DNA of 64,000 bases, taken from assembly GCA_964561025.1 (NCBI GenBank), contig CAZLNM010000007.1, positions 18,018-82,017 of the forward strand, given 5' to 3'. Below, one piece after another: positions 44,616 through 52,155 of the stretch. How positions within the stretch are numbered: position 1 is the stretch's first letter; each line of letters starts with the position of its first letter. This stretch comes from JAAZNF01 sp964561025 (GTDB taxonomy: Bacteria; Myxococcota; B64-G9). A model generated the notes under the pieces. It did no database searches, was not told the DNA's origin, and saw only the letters and a list, made by a program, of their open reading frames with translations. Both the position numbers and the translations under genes were made by a program.

Positions 44616-46118
44616 TCAACGCGGGAAGGGCCGCCGGCGCGGCTCGCGCTCGGCGCCTGTCCCCAGGAGCAGCGAGGAGACGGGCTGGGTACAGTTGCGC
44701 TGGCCGAAGATCCCCCCCGGCCGGTTGTTGCCACAGCGGTTGGCCCCGCCGAGCGGCAGCCGCATCGAGAGCTCGGTGGTGCCCAGGTTGTGGTTGACGA
44801 GACCGTAGCGCAGCCGCCCCGCCAGCTCCTCGAAGCGCTTGCCGTCGCGGGTGAACACCGCCGCGGCGAAACCGAACTGCGTCAGGTTGGCGAGGCGCAG
44901 CGCCTCCTCGTCCGTCGCCGCCGGGAGCAGCAACGCCTGGGGGCCGAAGAACAAGTCGTCGGGCGCAAAGCGCTCCCGCTCGGCGGTGCGCTCGAGGAGG
45001 TACACCCCCGGCGAGAGGTAGTAGCCGCGCCGCGAGAGCGAGAGCGGCTCCGCCCGGAGCAGGGTCTTCACCCCCAGCGCCACCAGCCGCTCCTGCATGT
45101 CCAGCGAGCGATCCCGGGCGGACTCGGAGAGCAGCGGCCCCAGAAACACCCCGGGCTCGAAGGCGTAGCCCACCTTGAGCCGGCCCACCTTCTCCACGAA
45201 GGCGTTGGCGAAGCGCTCGAACACCGCCTCCGACACGATGACGAGCCGGGTCGAGCTCAGGCGCTGCCCGGTGCTGAGGAAGGCCCCGCACACCGTCTCG
45301 TAGACTGCGTTTTCCAGATCGGCGTCCTCCAGCACCAGCGCGGCGTTCAGCCCGCCCATCTGGAGCGCCACCAGCTTGTGCGGCTGCGCCGTGGTGGCCT
45401 CCAGGATGCGCCGCCCGGTCGGGTAGGAGCCCGTGACCAGCACCCCCGCCACCTCGGGGTGCGCGGCCAGCGCCGCGCCGGCGGCGGCGTCGCCCTGGAC
45501 CATGTTGAACACCCCCGGTGGCGTCTCGATGTGCTCGAACAGGCGGGCCAGCCACTGGCCGCAGGCCGGCACCAATTTGCTCGGCTTGAACACCACGCAG
45601 TTGCCGGTGAGCAGCGCCGGCAGGATGTGGGCGCACGACAGGGAGAGGGGCGACACCGCCGAGCCGAGGACCGCCACCACGCCCAGCGGGCGGAAGCGGC
45701 AGGCGCCGGCCACCCCGTGGCGGATCTCGCTCACCCGGAAGGGGTTGACCATGCGCACCCCCTCGCGGATCTCGATCTCCGCCTGGGCCTCCAGCGCGGC
45801 CACCTCCTCCTCGGCCTCGAACAGGGGCCGGCCGGTCTCTGCGGCGATGACGTCGCGCAGCTCGCGCCGCCGGTTCACCACCTCGGCCGCGAACTTGCGC
45901 AGCAGGTTGGCCCGGTCCCCAGGCTCCAGCGCGGCCCAGGCCGGCTGCGCCGAGGCCGCCGCCGCCACCGCCTGCGGCACGTGATCCGGGTAGGTGGGGA
46001 AGGCCCCGATGCGGTAGCCCACGTCACCGGGATCGCGCGAGACGATCTTGCGGCGCGCGCCGGGAGGCCGCACGAACCGGCCGTCGAGATAATCGCCCAG
46101 GACCTTGACCGAGATCAT
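44616..46118 (-). CDS. Aldehyde-dehydrogenase-family pseudoenzyme (AstD-like fold)
   Basis: This encodes 500 residues from the ATG at 46118 with GAGGAAG upstream. The overall fold matches succinylglutamate-semialdehyde dehydrogenases: GVVAVLGS, LTGNCVVFKPSKLVP, GVFNMVQGD and LVTGSYPTGRRI. All three catalytic positions are changed. The Asn of the usual PxN is Val155 (GSAVSP), the general-base Glu is Gln253 (QMGGLN instead of EMGGNN), and the nucleophilic Cys is Leu287 (GQRLSST instead of GQRCTCA). The 34-residue Gln-Leu spacing equals the normal Glu-Cys spacing, so the alignment is firm. The NAD site is largely kept. The frame is intact, which argues for a selected non-catalytic role rather than decay. 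The downstream partner is the MYXO-CTERM hydrolase. Confidence 0.85.
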   Translation of the reverse strand: MISVKVLGDYLDGRFVRPPGARRKIVSRDPGDVGYRIGAFPTYPDHVPQAVAAAASAQPAWAALEPGDRANLLRKFAAEVVNRRRELRDVIAAETGRPLFEAEEEVAALEAQAEIEIREGVRMVNPFRVSEIRHGVAGACRFRPLGVVAVLGSAVSPLSLSCAHILPALLTGNCVVFKPSKLVPACGQWLARLFEHIETPPGVFNMVQGDAAAGAALAAHPEVAGVLVTGSYPTGRRILEATTAQPHKLVALQMGGLNAALVLEDADLENAVYETVCGAFLSTGQRLSSTRLVIVSEAVFERFANAFVEKVGRLKVGYAFEPGVFLGPLLSESARDRSLDMQERLVALGVKTLLRAEPLSLSRRGYYLSPGVYLLERTAERERFAPDDLFFGPQALLLPAATDEEALRLANLTQFGFAAAVFTRDGKRFEELAGRLRYGLVNHNLGTTELSMRLPLGGANRCGNNRPGGIFGQRNCTQPVSSLLLGTGAEREPRRRPFPR

Positions 46119-46128
46119 GACCGCTTCC

Positions 46129-46158
46129 TCTATACCAGAGGACCCGCCGCGAGTACAA
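46129..46158 (-). promoter_or_regulatory. Promoter for the ALDH-like gene and its partner
   Basis: TTGTAC (46158-46153), 18 bp and TATAGA (46134-46129) on the minus strand, 10 bp before the ATG. On the plus strand TACAAT at 46154-46159 could serve dtd, but no -35 is evident there. Confidence 0.5.
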
Positions 46159-46178
46159 TCGCCCCCGGGAGGTGGCGC

Positions 46179-46664
46179 ATGCGCGCGGTCATCCAGCGGG
46201 TGCTTCGGGCCGAGGTGGTCGTGGACGGCCAGCTGGCGGCTGGCATCGAACGAGGCCTGCTGGTGTTGCTGGGGGCAGGTCGCGGCGACACCGAGGAGCA
46301 AAGCCGCTGGATGGCCGACAAGGTGTGCCGCTTGCGCATCTTCGAAGATCCGGGCGGCCGCATGAACCTCTCGGTCGCCGAGGCCGGGGGCCAGATCCTG
46401 TGCGTGTCGCAGTTCACGCTCTATGGCGACTGCCGCAAGGGCACCCGGCCCTCCTTCACCGGCGCGCTGGAGCCCGAGGCCGCCCGCGCTCTCATCGAGC
46501 GGTTCGCCGCCGAGGTGCGCGCGCGCGGCATCGTGTGCGAAAGCGGCGTGTTCGGGGCGCACATGCAGGTTACGCTGGTCAACGACGGGCCGGTGACGCT
46601 GCTCCTCGACAGCACCGTGCCGCGCCGCGACGGCAGCGGCGGCTTCGGCGAGGACCCGGTGTAG
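46179..46664 (+). CDS. dtd: D-aminoacyl-tRNA deacylase
   Basis: This encodes 161 residues from the ATG preceded by GGGAGG. DTD hydrolyses D-aminoacyl-tRNAs (and Gly-tRNA(Ala)) in the cytoplasm. It begins MRAVIQRV as usual and has both active-site motifs: SQFTLYGD (the SQFTL motif) and NDGPVTLLLDS (the NxGPVT motif). Length and ends match the family, with a short Gly-rich tail. It is divergent from the ALDH-like gene and convergent with the Cys-rich lipoprotein at 46678. Confidence 0.95.
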   Translation: MRAVIQRVLRAEVVVDGQLAAGIERGLLVLLGAGRGDTEEQSRWMADKVCRLRIFEDPGGRMNLSVAEAGGQILCVSQFTLYGDCRKGTRPSFTGALEPEAARALIERFAAEVRARGIVCESGVFGAHMQVTLVNDGPVTLLLDSTVPRRDGSGGFGEDPV

Positions 46665-46677
46665 CTCCCGGCCCCGC

Positions 46678-48270
46678 TCAGGGCTTCGGGCAGTGGACGC
46701 CTTCCATGAGGCCGCAGGACTGGGCCGAGACGCAGCCGCCGTAGTCCACGCCCTCGTAGGTCACGCACTGGATGACGGGACAGGTGGTGGTGGCGCAGGA
46801 GAGCAGGTTCACCGAGCACACCTTGCAGTCGTTGTTGTTGCCGCAGGGGAGCCGGATGCCGTTGAGCGAGAGCGCGTAGCAGGTGCCGCCCAGGCAGGTG
46901 TCGGCGATGCAGGTGTTCGCCGGACAGGGGTTCTTGGTGGGGTGGCAGGGGCAGTAGCCGGTGTCGGACTCGCCCATCAGGCAGGGCAGGCCCTGCGGGC
47001 AGGTGTTCGGCGGGCAGATGTCGGTGGATTTCACCGAGATGATGCTGTTGCACTCGAAACCGTTCGGGCAGCGCTGGTTGGCCGAGCAGTCGGGGGCGCA
47101 GTACTCGGTGTAGCCGCACACGCCGGACTGCCCGGTCTGGCACACGGTGGGGTCGGCCGCGGACTTGGGGCAGTTGCACTGCATGGGCGAGGTGCACTGC
47201 GAGTCGCGGGAGCAGGTGTTGCCGCCGGCGGTGGAGAACTCGTCGCCGGTGTACTGGTAGATGAGGCAGGTGTTCTTGCGGTCGCCGCACATGGTGAGAT
47301 CGCTGTTGATGCACGGCTTGCAGTACGGCGTCTGCGTGGTGTAGGCGTCCTGGCACACGCCGCCGTTGCAGAACTGGGCGAAAGCGCAGAAGTTGTCGCC
47401 CTGGCAGCCGCTCACGCAGGCGGCGTTCACGCAGCGCTGGGTAAGCGGGCAGTCCTCGTTGCCGCGGCAGCCGGCCACGCACACGTGGTTGGCGCACACC
47501 TGGCCGATTACGCACTGGCGGTCGGAGTTGCAGGTGCCGATGGGGATGCACACCTTGGTCTCGGTGTCGCAGAAGGTGTTGGGGATATCTTCGCAGTCGC
47601 GGTTGTCGAAGCAACCCGGCCGCGGCTGGCAGTAGCCCGAGGCGTTGCACACCTCGCTGGAGAGGCAGCCGGTGTTGTCCTCGTGGTTGCACAGACACTC
47701 GCCGGTCTCGACCTTGCAGGTCTTGCCCGGCGGGCAGTCCTCGTTCTTCTGGCAGGTGGCCAGCGGCTGGCAGAAGCCCTTGGGGTTGCAGAACTGCCCC
47801 TGCTCGCAGGCGGCGTCGGCCTTGCACAGGCAGCCGCCCACCTTGGTGACCGGGTCGATGAAGCAGCGGAACAGGTTGGGATCGCCGCAGTCGCTGTCGC
47901 TGATGCAGCCGGCCTTCTTCTGGCACTGGCCGGACAGGTTGCAGAACTCGCCGGTCTGGCAGGCGTTGTCGTTGCGGCACAGGCACTGCCCGGCGCCGCC
48001 CGGCAGGATCTGGCAGCGGAAGTTGGCCGGGTCGCCGCAGTCGGGATCGGTGCGGCAGCCCTGGATCTTCTGGCAGTGCCCTGCCGCCGAGCAGAACTCG
48101 CCCAGGGCGCAGGCCTGGTCGTTGTCGCACAGGCACTGGTAGTCGGCGCCGCAGTGGAAGTTGGCCGGACAGTCGCCGTCGTTCTGGCACACGCCCTGGA
48201 CGTCCTTGGTCGAGCAGGCCGTAGCGAAAGCCGCCGCGAGGCATATCGAAAGAATGGAGTACTTGTTCAT
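46678..48270 (-). CDS. Cys-rich lipoprotein, partner of the vWA lipoprotein
   Basis: This encodes 530 residues from the ATG at 48270 with GGAGG upstream. The signal ends FATAC (Cys19) followed by STK. The mature chain has roughly 75 cysteines in irregular units of about 40-45 residues with repeated phrases GEFCNLSGQCQ, CISDSDCGDPN and CLCKADAACEQGQFC, resembling Dickkopf/EGF-like small disulfide modules. The last 150 residues are less regular (CPPNTCPQGLPCLMGESDTGYCPC). No enzymatic motif is present. It lies 13 bp downstream of the von Willebrand A lipoprotein gene and is presumably cotranslated and displayed with it. Confidence 0.85.
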   Translation of the reverse strand: MNKYSILSICLAAAFATACSTKDVQGVCQNDGDCPANFHCGADYQCLCDNDQACALGEFCSAAGHCQKIQGCRTDPDCGDPANFRCQILPGGAGQCLCRNDNACQTGEFCNLSGQCQKKAGCISDSDCGDPNLFRCFIDPVTKVGGCLCKADAACEQGQFCNPKGFCQPLATCQKNEDCPPGKTCKVETGECLCNHEDNTGCLSSEVCNASGYCQPRPGCFDNRDCEDIPNTFCDTETKVCIPIGTCNSDRQCVIGQVCANHVCVAGCRGNEDCPLTQRCVNAACVSGCQGDNFCAFAQFCNGGVCQDAYTTQTPYCKPCINSDLTMCGDRKNTCLIYQYTGDEFSTAGGNTCSRDSQCTSPMQCNCPKSAADPTVCQTGQSGVCGYTEYCAPDCSANQRCPNGFECNSIISVKSTDICPPNTCPQGLPCLMGESDTGYCPCHPTKNPCPANTCIADTCLGGTCYALSLNGIRLPCGNNNDCKVCSVNLLSCATTTCPVIQCVTYEGVDYGGCVSAQSCGLMEGVHCPKP

Positions 48271-48283
48271 GGCGGGCCTCCCG

Positions 48284-50083
48284 TCACTTTCCCTGGCCGG
48301 GGACATAGGTCACGGTGATCACCGCGCCCTGCACCGGCACGGTGGTCTTCTCGAAGGAGAGGGCGTTGGAGAGCGGCGGCGGGGTCTCGGGCGGGTAATA
48401 GAGCCAGCCGGGGATGCCCTGGCCCTCGTCCCACTTCGGTACGCGTAATGCGGCCTGGGGGCCGGCCCCGTCGGGATCGAGGTCCACCTGGATGGTCGAG
48501 ACGTCCGGCGGGTAGGTGAGCACGAAGAAGGCGTCCAGGTTGGAGTACGACACCCGGATGTCGGCGCCCACCGGCGGCACGAACGAGCCCTGGAACAGCA
48601 CGGCGTTGCCGCGCGAGTCGTACATCCAGCCGCCGGCGTCGTCGCGGATGACCGCCTTGAAGCCCTGGCCGTCCTTGAAGTCCACCTCCACCATGAGCGT
48701 CTCGGGGTTCTTCACCGCCCGGGACAGGGAGAAGGAACGCATCAGGTCGGAGTAGCTCGCCTCGATGACGCTGCCGAGCGGCGGCACGTAGGCGCCGTTG
48801 AACACGACGGCGTTCTGGTTGGAGTCGTACAGGTAGTCGGTGCCGACCTGCTTCTCCACCGGCGGATTCGGCCCGGCGGCGTCGTCGTCCACCGTCACCT
48901 TGAGGGTGGTGGGATCGCCGCGCGCCGAGAGCCGGAAGGTGCGGTCCACGTTGCCGTACTCCACGTGCACCTCGGCCTCCGGGGGCGGCACGTAGTCGCC
49001 GTCGAAGTACACCGCCGGCTCCTCGGCCTTGAGCCGCCAGTTGGGCTGGCCGGGCACGCCCGAATCCTGCGGCACCTCGACGAAGTCCGGCGCGTTCGGG
49101 TTGCACCAGGCGGGGACGTTGGCCGCGCCGGCGCGGGCGCAGGGCTTCACGAAGACCTTGACCGTGGAGGCGTCGGGGATCTTGCTCAGGATGAACTTGT
49201 GCGAGAGCCCCGCCACGGTGATGCCGAGCTGGTCCAGGGTGGGGCCGAAGTCGGTGGCGCAGATGGAGTCGGAGGTCCCGCCGAGCGCCTGCACCAGCGA
49301 GAGGTAGCGCTCGCCGTACTCGGCCACGCCGTTCGCGCCCGAGCAGCCGCCGTCCGGCCGCTGGGCGGTCGGGGCGTCGCCCACCAGGGCGGCGATCATG
49401 ACGTTGCGCTCGTTGCCGGGGCCCTTCAGCAGGGCGAAGAAGCGCGTGTAGTAGCCCACCAGGCCCATGCTCTTGTCGTTCTCGTCGCTGACGAACACGA
49501 TGGCCAGCGAGGCGTCGGGCCGCAAGAAGCCGGCGTTGGCGGTGGAGAGCAGCGGCTCGGAGAGGGCCTGGGTGGCGGCGTACAGGCCCATCTCGTGCCC
49601 GCCGCCGGTAATGCCCACCTGGATGTTCTGCCGGAACTGGCTGGCGGCGTCCGGGCCGCGCACGATGACCTTGGGGTTGCCGAGCAGCTTTCCCTGGTGC
49701 GCCGGGTCGTCCATGTCGGTGGAGATCACCCCGATGTGGTAGTCGATCATGCTCTGGTCGATGTAGGCGATGAAGCGGTTGAAGTTGTTACCCAGGTTGG
49801 TCTGCTCCTGAGCCATGGAGGGCGAGTTGTCCACCACCCACAGGATGTCCACCTTGGCCGCCGCCCGCTGCGCGAAGGCGTCCACCTGGTGGAAGCCGTT
49901 CTGGACGAAGGTGTCGACCTTGGAGACCCCGCCCTGGGTGAAGAGGTCCACCACCGCCTCGCCGGTCTGGGTGAAGACGTCCACCTGCTTCTTCACCCCC
50001 ACGAAGCGGGTCTCGTCGCAGCCGGCGAGCGCGGCCGAAAGCACTCCGATCGCGAGCCATCCGATACGGATCGTCCGGGACAT
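48284..50083 (-). CDS. von Willebrand factor A-domain lipoprotein
   Basis: This encodes 599 residues from the ATG at 50083 with GGAGG upstream. The signal ends LAGC (Cys22) followed by Asp-Glu. A short stretch repeats VDxFxQxG units (residues 30-78). The vWA domain at about 78-330 starts KVDILWVVDNSPSM with an intact MIDAS DxSxS, and has FVSDENDKS. The C-terminal third holds three related beta-repeats with DGDYVPP, NGAYVPP and QGSFVPP phrases, each followed by a sheet ending in VxYxxxxRxF-like sequence, so it is an internally triplicated module. Metal-dependent ligand or protein binding at the envelope is inferred. It is the first gene of a two-gene unit with the Cys-rich lipoprotein. Confidence 0.88.
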   Translation of the reverse strand: MSRTIRIGWLAIGVLSAALAGCDETRFVGVKKQVDVFTQTGEAVVDLFTQGGVSKVDTFVQNGFHQVDAFAQRAAAKVDILWVVDNSPSMAQEQTNLGNNFNRFIAYIDQSMIDYHIGVISTDMDDPAHQGKLLGNPKVIVRGPDAASQFRQNIQVGITGGGHEMGLYAATQALSEPLLSTANAGFLRPDASLAIVFVSDENDKSMGLVGYYTRFFALLKGPGNERNVMIAALVGDAPTAQRPDGGCSGANGVAEYGERYLSLVQALGGTSDSICATDFGPTLDQLGITVAGLSHKFILSKIPDASTVKVFVKPCARAGAANVPAWCNPNAPDFVEVPQDSGVPGQPNWRLKAEEPAVYFDGDYVPPPEAEVHVEYGNVDRTFRLSARGDPTTLKVTVDDDAAGPNPPVEKQVGTDYLYDSNQNAVVFNGAYVPPLGSVIEASYSDLMRSFSLSRAVKNPETLMVEVDFKDGQGFKAVIRDDAGGWMYDSRGNAVLFQGSFVPPVGADIRVSYSNLDAFFVLTYPPDVSTIQVDLDPDGAGPQAALRVPKWDEGQGIPGWLYYPPETPPPLSNALSFEKTTVPVQGAVITVTYVPGQGK

Positions 50084-50115
50084 GAAAACCTCCATGCCGT
50101 TTCGGGTTCCTGTCA

Positions 50116-50145
50116 TTCCTAACAGACGGGCAAGAAAAAAAGCAA
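50116..50145 (-). promoter_or_regulatory. Promoter for the vWA/Cys-rich lipoprotein operon
   Basis: TTGCTT (50145-50140), 18 bp and TAGGAA (50121-50116) on the minus strand, 32 bp before the ATG at 50083. Confidence 0.5.
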
Positions 50146-50181
50146 GATGACAGGAAAATATTTTTCCCATATACCTCGGGC

Positions 50182-51252
50182 ATGCCGGACGCGATGCGGC
50201 AATGGCAGGGAGCGCTGGCTCGCCGCTTTCCCCTGCTGGTCGAGCGCCTGCGGCCCATCCCCCGGGCCGACCTGCCGACGCCGGTGGCGCGATGCGAACG
50301 GCTCGGCCGCGCGGTGGGGCACGGGCGGCTGTACGTCAAGCGCGACGATCTCACCTCGCCGCTGTACGGGGGCAACAAGCCCCGCAAGCTCGAGTTCCTG
50401 CTGGCCGAGGCCCTGCGGCGCGGGGCCCGGACCGTCGTCACCATGGGCGCGCTCGGCTCCAACCACCTGCTGGCCACCGCCATCCACGGGCGCGAGGTGG
50501 GGTTGCGCACCGTGGGCGTGGTGTTCCCCCAGCCGCTGACCGAGCACGTGCAACACAACCTGTGGGCCGACCGGGCGGTGGGCGTCGAGCTGGTCCGCAC
50601 CCGCTCCAAGTACCTGCTGCCCGTGGCGGTGGCCGCGACGCTCCTGCGCCTGCGGCTCGCCGAGGGCCGCGCCCCCGCGCTGGTCCCGGGCGGCGGCTCG
50701 AACGCGCTGGGCTCCCTGGGCTTCGTGAACGCCGGTCTGGAGCTCGCCGGACAGGTGGCCGCGGGCGAACTCCCCGAGCCCGAGGCCATCTTCGTGGCGC
50801 TGGGGACGGGCGGGACGGCGGCGGGGCTGGCGCTGGGCCTGCGCCTCGGCGGGCTGCGCTCGCGGGTGGTGGCGGTGCGGGTCATCGACGCGCTGCTCGC
50901 CAACCGCCCCCGCCTGCTCCACCGCCTGGGCGAGATCGCGCGATTGTGCCACTCCCGCGACGGCCTGCCGCCGCCGGCCCGGCTGGGCGACAACTTGGAG
51001 CTCGAGCACGGCTTCATCGGCGGCGGCTACGGCGCTCCCACCCCGCTAGGCGAGGCGGCCATGCGGCTCTTTGCCGGCGAGGAGGGCCTGCGCCTGGAGC
51101 CGACCTACACGGCCAAGACCGCGGCGGCCTTCCTGGCGCACGCGCAGCGCACGCGCGGCCCGCTCCTCTACTGGCACACGCTGTCCTCGGCCGACCTCGG
51201 CGACCTCGTGCGCGCCGGCCGCGCCCTCGACGAAAGGCGAGAGAAATTATGA
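50182..51252 (+). CDS. PLP-dependent enzyme of the ACC deaminase / D-cysteine desulfhydrase family
   Basis: This encodes 356 residues (an ATG four codons later is also possible; neither has a clear ribosome site). Fold type II signs are LYVKRDDLTSPLYGGNKPRKLEF, with the PLP lysine after NKPR near residue 65, MGALGSNHLLATAIHG for the substrate/phosphate loop, ALVPGGGSNALG, FVALGTGGTAAGLALG and the C-terminal EPTYTAKTAAAF, where the Tyr corresponds to the usual VYTGK active-site Tyr. Substrate choice (D-cysteine, ACC or another amino acid) cannot be read by eye. The stop overlaps the start of the PhzF-like gene (ATGA), so the two are translationally coupled. Confidence 0.88.
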   Translation: MPDAMRQWQGALARRFPLLVERLRPIPRADLPTPVARCERLGRAVGHGRLYVKRDDLTSPLYGGNKPRKLEFLLAEALRRGARTVVTMGALGSNHLLATAIHGREVGLRTVGVVFPQPLTEHVQHNLWADRAVGVELVRTRSKYLLPVAVAATLLRLRLAEGRAPALVPGGGSNALGSLGFVNAGLELAGQVAAGELPEPEAIFVALGTGGTAAGLALGLRLGGLRSRVVAVRVIDALLANRPRLLHRLGEIARLCHSRDGLPPPARLGDNLELEHGFIGGGYGAPTPLGEAAMRLFAGEEGLRLEPTYTAKTAAAFLAHAQRTRGPLLYWHTLSSADLGDLVRAGRALDERREKL

Positions 51253-52148
51253 GCGACGCCACCCCTTACTGCCTCTACGACGCATTCGCCGAACGGCCCT
51301 TCTCGGGCGAACGGGCGGCCGTGTTCGCCGACGCCGTTCGTCTCGCGCCCGAGGAGATGGAGAACCTCGGCCGCGAGCTGGGTGTGCCGGCGGCGGCCTT
51401 CGTGACGAACTGCGCCGCAAGCCGCCTGGACGCGCGCTTCTTCGGTCCGACGGGCGAGCTCGAGTTCTCGGCCGGCGCGGCGCTCTCGGCGGTGGCGGAG
51501 CTGGCCCGGCAAGGAAAACTGGCCCTCGCCGGCGGCAAGGGCTCGACCCGGCTCTTCTGCCGCGCCGGGGAGTTCCCGCTCTCGGTGGAGCTCCACCCCG
51601 TGGCCGAGACGCGGGTCTCCATCGAATTTCCCGGCATCCGCTTCGCGCCCTATCGCCACCGGCGCGAGCTTCTGGCCGGCTGCCTGGGCCTGGAAGCGAC
51701 GCAGCTCCCGCCCGGCTGGCCGCTGGCCATGGCCTGCGCCGGGCGCTGGGCCCTGGTGGTGCCGGTGGACACCCGCGCCACCCTGGAGGCGGCCCGGCCG
51801 GACTTCGCCTCGCTCGCCGAGCTCAACCGCAAGATCGGGGTGAGCCTCACCCAGCTCTATACGTTCAGCGGCCCGGCGGCCTTCCATGGCCGGGCCCTGT
51901 CCCCCGCCAGCGGGGCCTTCGAATGCGCGGCCTCGGGCGCGGGGTTCGCCGCCTGCGCCGCGCTGCTCGCCCGCGAGAACTCGCTGCGCCTCACCCCGCC
52001 GCTCTCGCTGGTCGAGGCCAGCGCGGGCGCGGCGGAGGGGCGACCGGCGGCGGCCCGCCTCGAGGTGCGGCACGAAAAAGGCGTCGAGTCGGTGCGGCTC
52101 TGTGCCACCGTGGTGCGCATGGGCGAGGGTGCCCTGCGCCCGAGCTGA
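51249..52148 (+). CDS. PhzF-family protein lacking the expected catalytic glutamate
   Basis: This encodes 299 residues, starting at the ATG that overlaps the previous stop. The two-lobed diaminopimelate-epimerase-like fold is recognisable: LYDAFAERPFSGERAAVFAD, an ARFFGPTGELEFS segment, and a second half with GAFECAASGAGFAACAALL. In PhzF proteins the catalytic Glu lies in a L-S-E-T-x-F segment; the aligned segment here is V-P-A-A-A-F, with Ala48 at the Glu position. The following GHP/GHAT motif is replaced by SAGAA. The protein may therefore be inactive as an isomerase or use other residues. Coupling to a PLP enzyme suggests amino-acid chemistry, but this is inference. Confidence 0.78.
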   Translation: MSDATPYCLYDAFAERPFSGERAAVFADAVRLAPEEMENLGRELGVPAAAFVTNCAASRLDARFFGPTGELEFSAGAALSAVAELARQGKLALAGGKGSTRLFCRAGEFPLSVELHPVAETRVSIEFPGIRFAPYRHRRELLAGCLGLEATQLPPGWPLAMACAGRWALVVPVDTRATLEAARPDFASLAELNRKIGVSLTQLYTFSGPAAFHGRALSPASGAFECAASGAGFAACAALLARENSLRLTPPLSLVEASAGAAEGRPAAARLEVRHEKGVESVRLCATVVRMGEGALRPS

Positions 52149-52155
52149 TCTTGTA

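Noticed and set aside
38066..44668. Recurrent GGGGCCTGTCCCC-like words at about 38070, 40742 and 44653
   Set aside because: Only short words match, one is within a coding region, and the flanks are unrelated, so I cannot call them a repeat family.
44587..44734. N-terminal extension of the MYXO-CTERM hydrolase from an earlier ATG
   Set aside because: The extension hides the signal peptide, overlaps the ALDH-like gene and lacks a ribosome site; GGAGGAA precedes the ATG at 44587.
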